A stretch of 64,000 nt of DNA from Pediococcus ethanolidurans (GTDB lineage: Bacteria > Bacillota > Bacilli > Lactobacillales > Lactobacillaceae): the NCBI RefSeq assembly GCF_001437405.1, contig NZ_JQBY01000009.1:30849-94848 (forward strand). The letters are read 5' to 3'. How positions within the stretch are numbered: the first letter of the stretch is position 1; every line of letters begins with the position of its first letter. The notes under the pieces are model-generated. The model was not told where the DNA came from, made no database searches, and saw only the letters and a list, made by a program, of their open reading frames with translations. The position numbers were made by a program, and so were the translations under genes. This document shows positions 63,944-64,000 of the stretch, in pieces.

Positions 63944-64000
63944 GTAATAGTTTCAATTTTGCTAACATCATGTCATTCACAAATGATAATGTCCGAAGTA

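Overview
The window is a densely packed, AT-rich stretch of low-GC Gram-positive core chromosome, most likely from a Lactobacillaceae species. Three things point there: both PolC and DnaE replicases; regulation by T-box, PyrR attenuator and CIRCE; and the gene order rpsB-tsf-pyrH-frr-uppS-cdsA-rseP-proS-polC-rimP-nusA-rnpM-ylxQ-infB-rbfA-truB-ribF-hrcA-grpE-dnaK-dnaJ-lepA. Nearly everything is on the minus strand; only the YjzD-like gene, ppsR and one amidase gene are on plus. I see no tRNA, rRNA, IS element, prophage, CRISPR array or plasmid gene. The species cannot be named from this sequence alone.

Layout from the left: dnaE (cut by the window edge); a small DUF2929/YjzD-like gene on plus; clpB, a Nif3-like gene, trmK, rpoD and dnaG; a ~370-base intergenic region with candidate structured RNA copy A; glyS-glyQ behind a glycine T-box; recO-era-dgkA-ybeY-phoH-yqeY; rpsU; ppsR on plus; nfo; a pair of CDP-glycerol glycerophosphotransferases; a YitT-family protein; msrA; aspS-hisS behind a T-box; an SH3/amidase-3 wall hydrolase on plus; RNA copy B; HAD phosphatase, dtd, rel, a small membrane protein, rsmE, prmA, mpg; uraA behind a PyrR-type leader; an unrecognised 115-residue gene; lepA; dnaJ-dnaK-grpE-hrcA behind CIRCE; ribF, truB, rbfA, infB, ylxQ, rnpM, nusA, rimP; polC, proS, rseP, cdsA, uppS, frr, pyrH, tsf and rpsB.

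The genes serve replication (DnaE, PolC, DnaG), transcription (RpoD, NusA), translation (ribosomal proteins, IF2, EF-Ts, RRF, LepA, five tRNA-synthetase polypeptides, rRNA/tRNA modification), protein quality control (HrcA regulon, ClpB), envelope synthesis (UppS, CdsA, RseP, teichoic-acid enzymes, DgkA) and stress signalling (Rel). Control is mostly by RNA leaders and intrinsic terminators.

The least explained signal is a pair of about 132-nt intergenic elements at 10427-10558 and 28432-28563. They align without a gap at about 82% identity, differ mostly by transitions, and keep hairpins through U-G to C-G changes when read on the plus strand. They behave like a two-copy structured RNA family that I cannot name. 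Second is very frequent TTG initiation (ten genes with a well-placed Shine-Dalgarno), which moves many starts away from the first ATG.
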